A DNA stretch of 64,000 bases from Cybelea sp963824595 (GCA_963824595.1 CAWGPY010000007.1:248001-312000), one strand, 5' to 3'. Shown: positions 31,537 to 41,596, counted from the stretch's first letter. The notes: a model not told the origin generated them from the sequence alone. Program-made: numbers and translations.

Positions 31537-34056
31537 CTACGCCAGCGCGTGCGCTTGTGCGAACGCCTCGTCTTCGGTCATCGCCGCACCGGCGGTCATG
31601 AGACGCGTCAGCTCATGGTGGCCGATCCCGTCGCGAAGAATGCCTAACGCTTTATCGTATTCGTGCTGCAAGCCGGACTCTTCGTCGATTTGCAGCATCC
31701 TCCAGCGCACCTCGACGAAACCCAGGAGCCGCGCCACGCCCGCGTACTCGGCCGGCGTGCGTCGGACCTCGACCCGCGGGCTCAGAAGGGCCGCTAGGGC
31801 AAGGTGCCTCAAGGATGGTACGGCGAGCGCGGCCATTGCGAGCCGGCGGGCAAGTTCGAGCGCCTCCTTGGCATTCGCTCGCGCTTCATCGTATCGGCCC
31901 AACGCAATCAAGTACGCAGTAATGGAGGTGAGGACAAAAGCGACGCCTTACTCAACTGAAGCATTCATCGTGCGGTACGTCGCAAGCGCATCGAGCGCGA
32001 GGCGCAGCGCCGCTTCAGTGTCGCCTATGCGAAATTCGTTTTCGGCAAGATCGGACGTTACCCCCGCCCATAAGGATTTATCGCCAGTTAGCTTCGCGAG
32101 CTCGAGCGCCTCGGTAAAATGAGCGCGAGCGCCAACAAAATCCCGCGCATTGCTCCGAGCCCATGCGATGCGTTGTAGGACCAGACCGCACAGCTGTCGA
32201 TCGCCCAACGTGTGGGCCGTCTCCAACGCTTCGCGAAGCAGTTGCTCTGATGTAGGTCGGCCGAGCAGCGCTAGGCATCCGCCCGCCAAGTACTGCATCT
32301 GCGCAGCTCCCTTTACGTCGTGCAGCTCGCGATAGTGCGCTAGGGCTCGTTCGGCCGCGGCCAAGGCGAGTTCGCGTTCTCCGAAGAGTGCAGCGCCCTG
32401 CGCCTCGCCGTGCTCGAGTCCGGCGAGCAACGCGAGGGGTGTGCGTTCATCGACTGCTTCGAGTGCCGCCTGTACCCAACGCCGCCCCTCCGACGCCCCA
32501 AAGCCGTACCACAGTAGCCAACGCAAGACCACCAGCCTTTGCCCGAGGATGACATCACCGCGCTTTCCGAGCGCCCACTCCAACGCAGCGCGCCAGTTTT
32601 CCAGCTCCAAATTCGCGTGCGGAAGCCACCTCAGCTCGGGTGTCGTCTCCCACGCGCGTTCGAGCTGCTCTGCAAGCTCGAAGTAGATGATCGCATGACG
32701 CCGCGCTGCCTGCTCTTCCTCAGAGCGAGCTATGAGCTTATCCCGGGCATACTGGCGGAAAGACTCCAAAAGGCGATACCGCTGCTCGCTACCGACCAGT
32801 TCGGCGACCAGCAGCGACTTCGTCACCAGCGAACAGATGAGGCCGACCACATCGATCTCGTCTTCCCCATCGGTCGCGCAGACTGCCGTCGCCGCCTCGA
32901 GCGTGCAACCTCCGGCGAAAACCGAAAGCCACTCAAAGAACCTTTGCTCGCGCGAGGTTAGCAGGTTATAGCTCCAATCGATTAGGGCGGTCATCGTCTG
33001 GTGCCGCGGAAGAGCGCGCGTGTCGCCCCCCGTGAGCAGACGGAAGCGTTGGTCGAGCCGCTGGGCGATCTGGCCGGGAGCGAGCACATTTACCCGCGCG
33101 GCCGCCAACTCGATCGCCAACGGGATGCCATCCAGCCGGCGGCAGATCTCGCCAACAGCCGGCGCGTTTTCGTTGGTCAATGCGAAGCCGGCGTCGACGG
33201 AAAGTGCCCGATCCACGAACAGCGCCACTGCGCTATACGACGACGCGTCCCGCGGACTCCGGCACGAATCAGGTGGAACCGCAAGCGAGGGCAACCGATA
33301 GACATCCTCGCCGGGGACGCTTAGCGGTTGCCGGCTCGTGGCGAGCACGCGAACAGCTGGAGACGAGGCCACGACCATAGCCGCGAGGTTGCGCGCCTCG
33401 GCGATTACATGCTCGCAGCTGTCCAGAATCAAAAGGAGTCTGCGCGTCTTGAGGTACGCTAGAACGGCATCCAGTGCAGGTCCATTAGTAGGAGGAAGCT
33501 GCAGCGCAGCCAGGACCCTGCTCGGCACAAGGTGTTGGTCTGCAAGCGGGGCCAAGTCGACTAGCCACACGCCATCGGGGTACTCGTCGAACAACTCGCT
33601 CGCAGTCTCCACTGCAATGCGCGTCTTGCCGACGCCGCCGGCTCCAACAATCGTCACGAGCCGACGCTCCTTAAGAAACGCCGTGATTTTGGCGACCTCG
33701 CGCCGCCGCCCAACGAACGACGATAACTGCTTTGGGAGATTGTTCCGCGGCGTCGTTTGAGCATCGGGGCGTACGAGCCGCAGCACCGTTACGTTAAGGA
33801 CCTCGCCGCGTTGAGGTCTGCGGGATGGATCGACTGCACCTCTCAGGAGCGTTTCACGCTCCGGCGGCAGCTCAAGCGCGCGGGCCAATAAGTGCACCGT
33901 CTGCCGCTGCGGCCGCGTTCGAGCTCCACGCTCGAGCGCGCCGATGGCCTCGACGCTCAGCTTAGCCCGTTCTGCTAAATCTTGCTGCGTCAGTCCGGCA
34001 TCGAGACGAAACTGCCTTAGGAGCGTCCCGAAGCTCGCTCGACGGGTGGCGTCCAT
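31537..34056 (-). pseudogene. XRE-STAND (NB-ARC) TPR regulator with an in-frame stop, copy A
   Basis: From ATG 34056 (GGAG upstream) the frame runs 702 codons, then meets TAA at 31948-31950, and the same frame continues for about 137 more codons to 31537. The whole is 840 codons, matching intact copy B (843). Residues 10-65 are an XRE-type HTH (LLRQFRLDAGLTQQDLAERA); P-loop GAGGVGKT 138-145; Walker B LLLILDSCEHV; NB-ARC GLPLA-like GIPLAIELAAARV; then winged-helix and TPR-like helices. The nonsense codon replaces a leucine seen in copy B at ...S-E-E-L-G-I-A-F. It is divergent from the GloVer lipoprotein. Confidence 0.85.
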
Positions 34057-34091
34057 CCATTCTCCAATCTGCAGCCGAAATCTCATCCAAT

Positions 34092-34123
34092 TTGTGCAGA
34101 TTACTTGTGCAGGTGTACCTGGA
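34092..34123. promoter_or_regulatory. Conserved box in the divergent promoter, module A
   Basis: TTGTGCAG occurs at 34092 and 34105 (13 bp apart), followed by GTGTACCTGGA. The same layout, TTGTACGG ... TGTACGG ... CGTACCTGGA, is found at 38127-38157 upstream of the paralogous regulator. It is likely an operator or activator site shared by both modules. Confidence 0.6.
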
Positions 34124-34257
34124 CGTCTTTCCTAGACAGAGGAACAATGGTAAAGGTACGGGCCGACGGCTTCGAAGGCGCCGCTGCTCGCACCGACAGT
34201 CAGCACATTGCTTCCTACTCGGAATCGATCGCTTGCGCCTTCAAAGGAAATTTCATC

Positions 34258-35480
34258 ATGCGCTTTTCTAAGAGGGTGCGTTGTCCGCTCCCCGCAGCCG
34301 TTGCGCTTGCAATGCTCGCGGGTTGCTCTGGGGGCGCGGGCGCGTTGCCAATAACGGCCGATCCGAACGCTGAGCATTCGCTCATCAATGCTCAGCGTTC
34401 GCTCTTCAATAAGGTACGCCTCTCGGAGCCAGCGAACGGGTCCTTCAAGTCTCTCTATAGCTTTTCGGGCTCGCCGGACGGCAAAAACCCGGAGGCCGCC
34501 CTAATCCACGTGAGGGGCTTGCTCTACGGCACAACAGTTGTGGGCGGTGTGAATAACCTCGGGAGCGTCTTCCAGGTAACGGCGTCCGGGACGGAAAGTG
34601 TTCTCTATAGTTTCAAAGGGGGCTCGGACGGCTCATTACCTATAGCGAGCTTAGTCGACATTAAAGGCACACTTTTCGGTTCGACCTTTCAAGGCGGCTC
34701 TAGCACGCTGGAACCATTTTCAAGGTCACTTCGTCTGGCGTGGAAAGCGTACTTTATAGCTTCAAAGGTGGCTTGGATGGTGCGGGGCCGGAAGGGGCCC
34801 TCATCGACGTCAACGGAACGCTCTATGGCACCACTGCGGGTGGTGGCGCTAGCAGCGACGGAACGGTCTTCAAGCTTACTCTGTCAGGTTCGGAAAGCGT
34901 ACTTCACAGCTTTTCGGGTACGGACGGCGCAACTCCCTATGCTGGTCTAACCGACGTCAACGGTACGTTCTATGGTACGACTGACAGCGGCGGCGCTAGC
35001 AACCTTGGCACCGTATTTAAGATCGCAACAAGTGGTTCGGAACGTGTAATCCACAGCTTCTCCGGTATGGACGGGACGAGTCCGCAGGGAGGACGTCTTC
35101 TCCTCCACCATGGGATGCTCTACGGCACAGCATTTGGAGGCGGTGCAACGGGCAACGGAACAGTATTTGAGACCAGTACGTCTGGCAAAGAACATACCAT
35201 CTACAGTTTCAAAGGGGGTTCGGACGGCGCCGCGCCGGCGGGAGCCTTGATTTCGGTTAAGGGCAAGCTCTACGGCACTACCTATGTCGGTGGTAGTAGC
35301 GGCGCAGGAACTGTCTTCACGGTCACTACCTCTGGCACAGAACTGGTGCTCCACAGCTTCACAAACGCGGACGGCGGAGGTCCGTTGGCAGGCCTGATCC
35401 ACGTCAAGCGCGCGTTCTACGGCACAACTTATCTTGGGGGCAACTCCCGTGATGGTACTGTCTTCTCAATGTCATTGTGA
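34258..35480 (+). pseudogene. GloVer (Gloeo_Verruco) repeat lipoprotein, 1-base deletion
   Basis: ATG 34258 starts a lipoprotein signal (CPLPAAVALAMLAGC, lipobox LAGC). The mature part is made of tandem ~38-residue units with the pattern ..LYSF.GG.DGA.P.A.LI.V.G.LYGTT..GG....GTVF.V, recognised as TIGR03803 Gloeo_Verruco (choice-of-anchor GloVer) repeats. At about 34710, CTGGAACC replaces the expected CTGGGAACC; the deleted G throws out the frame, which resumes in the next frame to 35480. About eight units are counted in total. It is divergent from the XRE-STAND gene. Confidence 0.85.
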
Positions 35481-35573
35481 ATCCGCTTAGCCACCCTTTG
35501 ATGGGACCTTAAGGGCGCTCTAGTATTGAATGTAAGCCTTCCGTCCCATAACGTGCAGTTCTCCATGCTGATC

Positions 35574-38105
35574 CTACTCTAGCGCGTGGGCTTGCGCGAT
35601 CGCCTCATCTTCGGTCATGCTCGCGCCGCTGGCCATCAGACGCTCTAGCTCACTACCCCCGATCGCCATGCGGAGCACGCCCAGCGCGCTATTGTATTCC
35701 TGCTGCAAACCGTACTCTTCCTCAGTTCTCAGTGTCCTACAGCGATCTTCGACGAAGCCGAAGAGCCGAGCCGCGCGCGCATAGTCCGCCGGGGCGCGCC
35801 GGACCTCGACTGGGGGCCGCAGGAGAGCCACTAGGGCAATATGCTTCAGTGAGAAGGCGACCAACACGACCGTCGTGAGCCGGCGCGCAAGGGCGAGCGC
35901 CTCGTTTGCATTCACGCGCGCCTCATCGTAGCGACCCAATGCGATCAGGTACGCGGTAATGGATGTGAGGACAAATGCGATGCCCAGTTCCTCAGAGGAG
36001 TTCATCGCGCGGTAGGTCGCGAGCACATCCGCTGCGAGCCGCAGCGCAATTTGCGCGTCACCAGCGCGAAACTCGTTTTCGGCAAAATCGGACGCGACGG
36101 ACGCCCATAGAAACTTATCGCCGATTAGCTTCGCGAATTCGAGCACCTCAGTGAACTGGGCACGCGCGCCGGCAAAATCACCGACGTTGCTCCGGACCCA
36201 TCCGATTTTGTGTTTGACCCAACCGACCAGCCGGCGATCGCCCAGCGTGTGGGCCGCCTCCAACGCGTCGCGCAGCAGTGGCTCTGCCTCCCTCGGTCTG
36301 CCGAGCAGCGCCAGGGATGCGCCCGCCAAGCTTTGCGCCCGGGCGAGTCCCAGTACGTCGCCGACCTCGCGGTATCGTGCTGAGGATCGCTCGGCCGCAG
36401 CCAATGCAGCCTCGTTTTCGAGGAACAGGGCAGCGCCTTGCGCCTCGGCGTAATCAAGTCCAGCGAGCAGAGCGAGAGGTGTGCGTTCATCCACCGATTC
36501 GAGGGCCGCGCGCACCCAACGACGCGCCTCGGACAGCCCGAAAGTGAGCCACATCACCTTCCGCAAGGCGGCCAAGCGTTGTCCCAGGATGACATCGCCC
36601 CGTTTTGCGAGCGCCCACTCGAGCGCCGCCCGCCAGTTCTCCAACTCCAACCTCGCCCGGGGGAGCGATGGCAACTCGGGCGTCAGCAACCACGCACGTT
36701 CGAACTGCTCCGCCTTCTCCAAATAGACGAGCGCGTGGCGCCGCGCGAGTCGCCCTTCCTCGCCCCGCGCCGCTAGCTTGTCCCGCGCATAGTGCCGGGT
36801 CGATTCTAAGAGACGATAGCGTTGCTCACTACCCGCCAACTCCGCGAGAAGCAACGACTTCGCGACTAACGATGCGACGAGATCGATCACCCGTATGTCA
36901 TCTTCATCGTCTGTTGCGCAGACCGCCGTCGCCGCCTCGAGCGTGCAACCACCGGCGAAAACCGACAGTGATTCAAAGAACCTCTGCTCGCGGGGGGTCA
37001 GAAGGTCGTAACTCCAGTCGATCAGAGCGGTCATCGTCTGGTGCCTCGGCAGCGCGCGGAAACCACCACCGGTAAGCAGACGGAAGCGCTGATCGAGCCG
37101 CTGGGCGATCTGGTCAGGGGCGAGCACATTTACGCGCGCGGCGGCCAACTCGACCGCAAGCGGAATGCCGTCCAGTCGGCGACAGATTTCGCAAATAGCC
37201 GGCGCGTTGTGGTCGGTCAACGCGAAGCTGGCGTCGACGGCAAATGCCCGATCGACAAACAGCGCCACAGCGCCATAGGACAACGCGTCCCGCGGAGTCG
37301 GGCTGGAGTCGGGCGGAGCTGCGAGCGATGGCAATCGATAGACCTGCTCGCCGGAAACATTCAACGGCTCCCGGCTGGTCGAGAGAGTGCGAACTGCGGG
37401 ACACGAGCGGACGATGGCAGCTGCAAGTTCACGCGCTTCGGCGATCACGTGCTCGCAGTTATCTAGAATCAAGAGGAGCTGCCGTGTCTTGACGTACGCC
37501 ACGACAATTTCCGATGCGGGCCCTGTGCTTGAAGGAAGCTGCATGGCGTTCAAGACTGTGCCCGCCACGAGTGTTTGGTCCGCAAGAGAAGCCAGGTCGA
37601 CGAACCATACACCGTCCGGATAACCATCGAGCAAGTCGCTCCCGATTTTTACTGCAACGCGCGTCTTACCGACTCCGCCAGCTCCAGTAACAGTGACGAG
37701 TCGATGCTCCCGCAGAAGCTCTGCGATCTCGTCAACCTCGTGCTGTCGCCCAACGAACGAGGTCACTTGATGCGGAAGATTATGTCTTCGCGCCACCTCC
37801 GTGTCGGGCCGCACGATCCTCAATACCGATGGTTTCACGGCGTCGATGCGTTCGCGGAGGCGTGGCGCATGTGCCACGTCGGCGGCTCTTTCAAGGAGCG
37901 CTTCACGCTCGGGCGGCAGCTCGAGGGCGCGCGAGAGAAGGACGACAGTGTCCCGATGGGGCCGAGTTCTGGCTCCGCGCTCGAGGGTGCTAACGGCCTC
38001 GACGCTCAGCTTTGCCCGCTCGGCGAGGGTTTGCTGTGTCATCCCCGCGTCGAGGCGAAACTGCCGAAGGAGAGTCCCAAAGTGGAGTCGACTGGGCGCT
38101 TCCAT
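35574..38105 (-). CDS. XRE-STAND (NB-ARC) TPR transcriptional regulator, copy B
   Basis: The product is 843 residues from ATG 38105, which has GGAGGCGAG upstream. It has an N-terminal XRE helix-turn-helix (LLRQFRLDAGMTQQTLAERA), a STAND-type nucleotide-binding module with P-loop GAGGVGKT, Walker B QLLLILDNCEHV and GIPLAVELAAARV, a winged-helix segment (LIDWSYDLLTPREQRFFESL), and a long C-terminal run of TPR-like helices. Such proteins switch state on ATP and ligand binding. It is closely similar to copy A through its whole length and is divergently transcribed from a lipoprotein gene. Confidence 0.9.
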   Translation of the reverse strand: MEAPSRLHFGTLLRQFRLDAGMTQQTLAERAKLSVEAVSTLERGARTRPHRDTVVLLSRALELPPEREALLERAADVAHAPRLRERIDAVKPSVLRIVRPDTEVARRHNLPHQVTSFVGRQHEVDEIAELLREHRLVTVTGAGGVGKTRVAVKIGSDLLDGYPDGVWFVDLASLADQTLVAGTVLNAMQLPSSTGPASEIVVAYVKTRQLLLILDNCEHVIAEARELAAAIVRSCPAVRTLSTSREPLNVSGEQVYRLPSLAAPPDSSPTPRDALSYGAVALFVDRAFAVDASFALTDHNAPAICEICRRLDGIPLAVELAAARVNVLAPDQIAQRLDQRFRLLTGGGFRALPRHQTMTALIDWSYDLLTPREQRFFESLSVFAGGCTLEAATAVCATDDEDDIRVIDLVASLVAKSLLLAELAGSEQRYRLLESTRHYARDKLAARGEEGRLARRHALVYLEKAEQFERAWLLTPELPSLPRARLELENWRAALEWALAKRGDVILGQRLAALRKVMWLTFGLSEARRWVRAALESVDERTPLALLAGLDYAEAQGAALFLENEAALAAAERSSARYREVGDVLGLARAQSLAGASLALLGRPREAEPLLRDALEAAHTLGDRRLVGWVKHKIGWVRSNVGDFAGARAQFTEVLEFAKLIGDKFLWASVASDFAENEFRAGDAQIALRLAADVLATYRAMNSSEELGIAFVLTSITAYLIALGRYDEARVNANEALALARRLTTVVLVAFSLKHIALVALLRPPVEVRRAPADYARAARLFGFVEDRCRTLRTEEEYGLQQEYNSALGVLRMAIGGSELERLMASGASMTEDEAIAQAHALE

Positions 38106-38116
38106 CTCGCCTCCAG

Positions 38117-38157
38117 TTATCCGAATTGTACGGATAAGCTGTACGGGCGTACCTGGA
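38117..38157. promoter_or_regulatory. Conserved box in the divergent promoter, module B
   Basis: A perfect TTATCCG/CGGATAA dyad (38117-38123, 38131-38137) overlaps TGTACGG at 38128 and 38140, then CGTACCTGGA (38148-38157). The TGTACGG repeats and CGTACCTGGA match the module A box (34092-34123) with the same spacing within one base. The dyad itself is not in module A. Confidence 0.6.
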
Positions 38158-38254
38158 GCTATTCCCCCTGGCGGCGCAGGATCAATGAGGGGCGGCCCCA
38201 CGGGCTCCTCCCTTCCCGGGCTAACCGATCCCAAACACTTCAGGAGAACTCATC

Positions 38255-39203
38255 ATGCGTCTTTTTACGCCCGTGCCCAGTGTGCTCGTCGCGTCTGCGA
38301 TACTCTTCGCGCTGGCTGGCTGCGCCGACGCGCCGCTCGCGCTTCCCAACGGATCGCAGATGCAGGTCATGCCGCCCGGAGGCTCCTCCGCCTCCACCCC
38401 CCTCAAAGCATGCCCGAAGGCTAGAGCATACGTTGCCAACTTCGGCTCCAACGCTGTCACCGTCTATCCGCAGCGTGGTAAGAGTCCCGCGCCGTGCGCG
38501 ACCATCACGACCGGCATCTACGCACCCGCCAGCGTCGCCGTTGACACGAAAGGCACGGTGTACGTCGCGAAATTATGGAAACGAAAATGTAACCGAATAT
38601 CTGAGAAACACGGACGTACCCAATGTTACCTTTAACGTAGGCCTTCGCCCGGAATACATCTTCGTCGGCGCAGACGGAACCGTCTACATCTCAGCCTATC
38701 CCGAGAACGAGGTCCTGGAGTTCGCACCCGGCGCTTCGACGTCGACTCTCACAATTTCAATTCCCTATCCCTTCGGTATGGTGACGGACAAGAAAAGCAA
38801 CCTCTACGTTGCGTACAACGGTTCCGACGGTAAAGGCCACGTGGAAAAGTTCAAGCCGGGAGCCACAACCGGCAAGGATCTCGGAATAACCGTTGGCTAT
38901 GCCTATGACCTTAAGCTGACGCAAAAGGGCGATCTTGTTCTCGGTGATGCAGCGGCCGGCGTTGTCGATATTTATCCGCTCGGAAAGACCACCCCTAGCC
39001 GATCGTTTCCTACAGTGATCCCGTTTTCATTCGCTTTGAACGAAGCGGAGACGCGTCTATATGTCGCCCCATCCATTCCTGGCCAAGGCGTGGCAGTGAG
39101 CATTTACGACTTCCAGATCGGCGCGCAGCTTCGTGCAATTACGAATGACACGCAATCCCCAGACGGCGTGGCCCTCGATCCGCCGGCCCCATACGGCAAA
39201 TAA
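38255..39203 (+). pseudogene. Beta-propeller-like lipoprotein, 1-base insertion
   Basis: ATG 38255 begins a lipoprotein signal with lipobox LAGC. The mature part resembles NHL/lactonase-type propellers (KARAYVANFGSNAVTVYPQ, ASVAVDTKGTVYVA). After TVYVA the frame reads GCGAAATTATGG where GCGAATTATGG would keep the pattern; an extra A at about 38570-38572 shifts the frame. The other frame continues YGNENVTEYLRNTDVPNVTF, PEYIFVGADGTVYISAYPEN and runs to TAA at 39201-39203. The leader ends CTTCAGGAGAAC, like the next three genes. Confidence 0.82.
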
Positions 39204-39232
39204 CTCCCGACTTCTACAGGAGAACTGAAAAA

Positions 39233-40375
39233 ATGCGAATTTCCAACCTAGCCGGCTGTGCCGTCGGCACATCTTTAGCACTCATCGCACTGGCCGGCTG
39301 CGGTAGTAGTGCCCAAATGGCGCCGATGCCTGTTACGCAGTCGGGCGCCGCGAGTCCATTCGCCCCGAGATCAGCGCTTCAAAACAGCCGACTCGGCGGC
39401 TTCCTGGCGATGCGCGGAGGCATCATTCCCGGTCACGGCGCGGCAAGGCCGAGCTTCATGGATCCAAGCGCCGTTGGAAAGCCCCTCGTCTTCGCCGGGT
39501 TTGTCGGCGGGATCGACATCTATCTACAAGGCGGCAAGAACAAGATGGTCGGCCAAATCACAGGTCCCGCCGGCGCTGGAACTTACCTCGCAACGGATGC
39601 CGCAGCCAATCTCTATTCCGGAAACTACGGTTTTTCTTCGACTAGTGTGACAGTCTATGCGCCTCCCTATACGGACCCGCCAAAGCTGACGATCACAGGT
39701 CGCTTTAATGGTCCAATCGCCGTTTCGCGGCAAGGCACGGTTGCAGTAGTGGGCTGCACGATTCCGTCCGGCAGCCAGTGTGACGAAGGCGTTCTGTTCT
39801 ACCCAGCAGGGTCGACCACGCTATGCGCAAGAGTTCGTTTTGATGCTTCAGCTTTCCCAAACGTCGGAATAGGAGCTGCGTTCGACCATGAGGGAAATCT
39901 CTACGCCGCCAGCGCGGGCGCTGCCAGCGAAGCACCGCTGACGGTGGACAGAATTGATGGCGGCTGCAAGGCGAAGAAAGGCCGGGTATTTACCACCGCC
40001 AATTCCGTCGTTTTTGCAGGTGGCCTTGAAGTCGCCAAGGCTAGCCGGATTGCCATTCTTGTGGCCCTCGGAACCTTCCCTTATACGGCAGTTATCGACA
40101 CGTACGATCCACCGAAGAAAGGTTCTCTGGGGACTCCGGTCTCGACTACTTCGCTGCCGGGAACTGTCAACGGATCTGGCGAGAACGTCTCCGGCTTGTT
40201 CGCCTTTCATGCCTCAGGCCGTCGTCTTTGGGCCGGTTACAATTACGTGGGTTCATCGTATGCGGCCGCGGTCTATGAATTTTCCTACCCCGGCGGAACG
40301 CCGCAAAAGACCATTATGGGCCCCCCTGAGTCGAGTATTGGCGGCGTGGCCGTTACTCCCGTCCTCGTTCCATAG
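39233..40375 (+). CDS. Beta-propeller-like lipoprotein, tandem copy 1
   Basis: The product is 380 residues. A signal peptide with lipobox LAGC (about residue 23) leads to a short linker, then repeated strand motifs such as LVFAGFVGGIDIYLQGGKNK, SVTVYAPPYTDPPKLTI, AVSRQGTVAVVGCTIPSGSQ and FDHEGNLYAASAG. These match NHL/lactonase-type propeller blades. It is one of three tandem paralogues with the same leader (CTTCTACAGGAGAAC). It is presumably exposed on the surface or in the periplasm; its ligand is unknown. Confidence 0.85.
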   Translation: MRISNLAGCAVGTSLALIALAGCGSSAQMAPMPVTQSGAASPFAPRSALQNSRLGGFLAMRGGIIPGHGAARPSFMDPSAVGKPLVFAGFVGGIDIYLQGGKNKMVGQITGPAGAGTYLATDAAANLYSGNYGFSSTSVTVYAPPYTDPPKLTITGRFNGPIAVSRQGTVAVVGCTIPSGSQCDEGVLFYPAGSTTLCARVRFDASAFPNVGIGAAFDHEGNLYAASAGAASEAPLTVDRIDGGCKAKKGRVFTTANSVVFAGGLEVAKASRIAILVALGTFPYTAVIDTYDPPKKGSLGTPVSTTSLPGTVNGSGENVSGLFAFHASGRRLWAGYNYVGSSYAAAVYEFSYPGGTPQKTIMGPPESSIGGVAVTPVLVP

Positions 40376-40423
40376 AAGATAACGTTGCCTGTTCTTTACC
40401 AGCTTCTACAGGAGAACTCCATA

Positions 40424-41548
40424 ATGCGTATCTCTAACTTGGGACACTCCGCGCCCACCGCAGCCATTGCACTCGCGCTATTGGCCGGTTGCGGCGGCTC
40501 TCAAATGACACCGACGTCGCTTGCGCAGTCAGGCGTCGGAAGCTGGCCTATCCAAGGGGCGGCCTCTCGGAACGGTCGGCTCGACGGTTTCCTGGCGATG
40601 CGCGGAGGCATCGTTCCCGGTAACGGCGCGGCTGGTCCGTTCATGGATCCCCGGGCAGTTGGGAAGCCCCTCGTCTTCGCCGGATCAAGCGACGGAACTA
40701 TCGGCATTTATCTGCAAGGCGGCAAGAACAAGATGGTCGGCCAAATCACGGGTGCTCCCGGTGCCGGGAACGGTCTCGCAACCGATACCGCGCGCAATCT
40801 CTATTCCTCAAACTATAGTAATCCGAATAGTGTGACGGTCTATGCGCCTCCGTATACGAAGGGGCCAAAGCTGACGCTTTCTCCCCGAGGGCCAAACCAG
40901 GTCGCCGTTTCACGACAAGGTACGGTAGCTGTAGTTGCTTGCACGCTACCGTCGGGCAGCTGCAGCGATGGCGTTCTGTTCTACGCTGCAGGTTCGACGA
41001 CGCCATGCGCGACAGTTCCTTTTGATCCGTCAGCTTTCCCATACGGTGTGTATGGGATTGGGTTCGACCGCAACGGAAATCTCTACGTCGCCAGCTTGGG
41101 CTCAGGCACTGAAGCGCCGCTGACGGTCGGCAAAATTGATGGCGGCTGCAATGCGAAGAAAGTCAAAACATTCACCACGGCTAATTCGATCGTTTATGCA
41201 GGTGACGTCCAAGTTGACAAGGCGGGTCGAATAGCCATTCTCGCGGTTCTTGGAACATACCCATACACGATCGTTATCGACACATACGATCCCCCGAAGA
41301 AAGGTTCCCTCGGCAATCCGGTCTCGACTACTTCGCTACCGGGGTCTTTCGCCAACGTCTATGGCACGTTTGCTTTTCAGGCCTCAGGTCGTCGCCTCTG
41401 GGCGGGCTACTGCTGCGCGGGTCCATCGTCCGCTGGCGCAGTGAATGAGGTTGCCTACCCCGCCGGCGGCGCGCCGGAAAAGACTATCATAGGCGACCCA
41501 GACTCATCAACGTACGGCGTGGCCGTCACCCCGGCGCTCGTTCCATAA
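40424..41548 (+). CDS. Beta-propeller-like lipoprotein, tandem copy 2
   Basis: ATG 40424 follows CTTCTACAGGAGAAC, giving 374 residues. It is strongly similar to copies 1 and 3 along its length (AMRGGIVPGNGAAG, MDPRAVGKPLVFAG, IYLQGGKNKMVGQITG, AVSRQGTVAVVACTLPSGS, FDRNGNLYVASLG). The lipobox LAGC is present. It lies 48 bp after copy 1. Confidence 0.85.
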   Translation: MRISNLGHSAPTAAIALALLAGCGGSQMTPTSLAQSGVGSWPIQGAASRNGRLDGFLAMRGGIVPGNGAAGPFMDPRAVGKPLVFAGSSDGTIGIYLQGGKNKMVGQITGAPGAGNGLATDTARNLYSSNYSNPNSVTVYAPPYTKGPKLTLSPRGPNQVAVSRQGTVAVVACTLPSGSCSDGVLFYAAGSTTPCATVPFDPSAFPYGVYGIGFDRNGNLYVASLGSGTEAPLTVGKIDGGCNAKKVKTFTTANSIVYAGDVQVDKAGRIAILAVLGTYPYTIVIDTYDPPKKGSLGNPVSTTSLPGSFANVYGTFAFQASGRRLWAGYCCAGPSSAGAVNEVAYPAGGAPEKTIIGDPDSSTYGVAVTPALVP

Positions 41549-41596
41549 AAAAGCGCGTTGCCTCTTCTTTCCCGACTTCTACAGGAGAACACGAAC

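Noticed and set aside
31948..31950. Stop-codon recoding (selenocysteine or pyrrolysine) to explain the TAA in the regulator
   Set aside because: TAA is not the codon used for either; no recoding structure was seen and copy B simply has leucine there.
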